Assembly (NCBI GenBank): GCA_029881355.1
Contig: JAOUMT010000007.1
Span: 1-32,366, forward strand
Reading direction: 5' to 3'
Origin: Acidimicrobiia bacterium
Lineage (GTDB): Bacteria > Actinomycetota > Acidimicrobiia > Spongiisociales > JAENVV01
Length of the DNA stretch: 32,366 nucleotides
Both the position numbers and the translations under genes were made by a program. The notes beneath the pieces are model-generated. The model saw nothing but the letters and a program-made list of their open reading frames with translations, searched no databases and was not told the DNA's origin. This document shows, in pieces, positions 32,231 to 32,366 of this stretch. Each line of letters starts with the position of its first letter. The first letter of the stretch is position 1.

Positions 32231-32366
32231 CTAGCCGCGGAACTCCAAGAACGCCCAACCCGCCCAGATGAGCGCTATCGCCAGCACGGCAACCACCTGG
32301 ACCAGTGCGGCAATTCCGAACCCTTTCAGCGTGCCCTTCGTCGACGCCCAGGCCGCGGTTGGGTTG
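32231..32366 (-). CDS. C-terminus of an unidentified membrane protein (partial)
   Basis: The minus-strand frame ends with TAG at 32233-32231 and runs off the right edge; 44 codons are visible. The segment contains one membrane helix (about GIAALVQVVAVLAIALIWAGWAF) after a KGTLKGF stretch and ends LEFRG. It is too short for a family call. The stop is about 57 bp from the convergent M15 gene stop, and the gap between shows no strong terminator. Confidence 0.5.
   Translation of the reverse strand, partial: NPTAAWASTKGTLKGFGIAALVQVVAVLAIALIWAGWAFLEFRG

Overview
The window is GC-rich, densely coded bacterial chromosome, most likely from an uncultured actinobacterium of the Acidimicrobiia type. 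The evidence is two F420-dependent LLM-type oxidoreductase modules, a DUF3152 protein, a septum-formation-type zinc-ribbon membrane protein, a PASTA protein, a secreted protein ending in SLH-like repeats of the GQMAAFL type, GTG starts, and many genes with a TANNNT -10 box only 6-8 nt before the start codon (leaderless transcripts). No rRNA, tRNA, IS element, phage gene or CRISPR array was seen, and the content looks like chromosomal backbone. The taxonomic call is inference from gene content.

Layout. 1-1660 (- strand): the start of a PASTA membrane protein, a CoA-binding protein and an LLM oxidoreductase. An intergenic region with three AACCCTGGGTT palindromes separates these from a molybdopterin oxidoreductase (1832-4057), followed by a coupled META-type lipoprotein and OmpA-like protein. 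5024-6917 (- strand): a P-loop kinase fused to an LLM oxidoreductase, and a small Cys-containing protein. 7025-9120: a MetY-family enzyme and an alpha/beta hydrolase. 9256-15065: a five-gene peptide-type ABC importer whose substrate-binding protein has its domain segments in circularly permuted order. 15062-15853 (- strand): a zinc-ribbon/septum-formation protein. 15927-18724: promoter, SAM-I riboswitch, Cys-containing leader ORF, metY and metX. 18768-20576 (- strand): a small membrane protein, an unannotated SelW-like selenoprotein with in-frame UGA at 19400-19630, and a DUF3152 protein. 20620-25692: a two-TM protein, then on the - strand biotin carboxylase, an M23 peptidase and a carboxyltransferase. 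25726-29466: a DUF2007 protein, then serA-serC-DUF1015. 29420-32173: a TetR regulator divergent from a secreted M15/FG-GAP/SLH protein. The right edge holds the C-terminus of a membrane protein.

How the genes work together. metX and riboswitch-controlled metY form the O-acylhomoserine route to homocysteine, apparently sensing SAM and perhaps cysteine. serA-serC make phosphoserine, the precursor of serine and cysteine. The two acyl-CoA carboxylase subunits should form one biotin enzyme. The ABC operon imports peptides or similar solutes.

The points most worth a second look are the circularly permuted binding protein, the UGA-containing SelW-like gene with a SECIS-like hairpin, the SAM-I riboswitch followed by a Cys-rich leader ORF, the kinase-LLM fusion, and a window-wide leaderless promoter signature.
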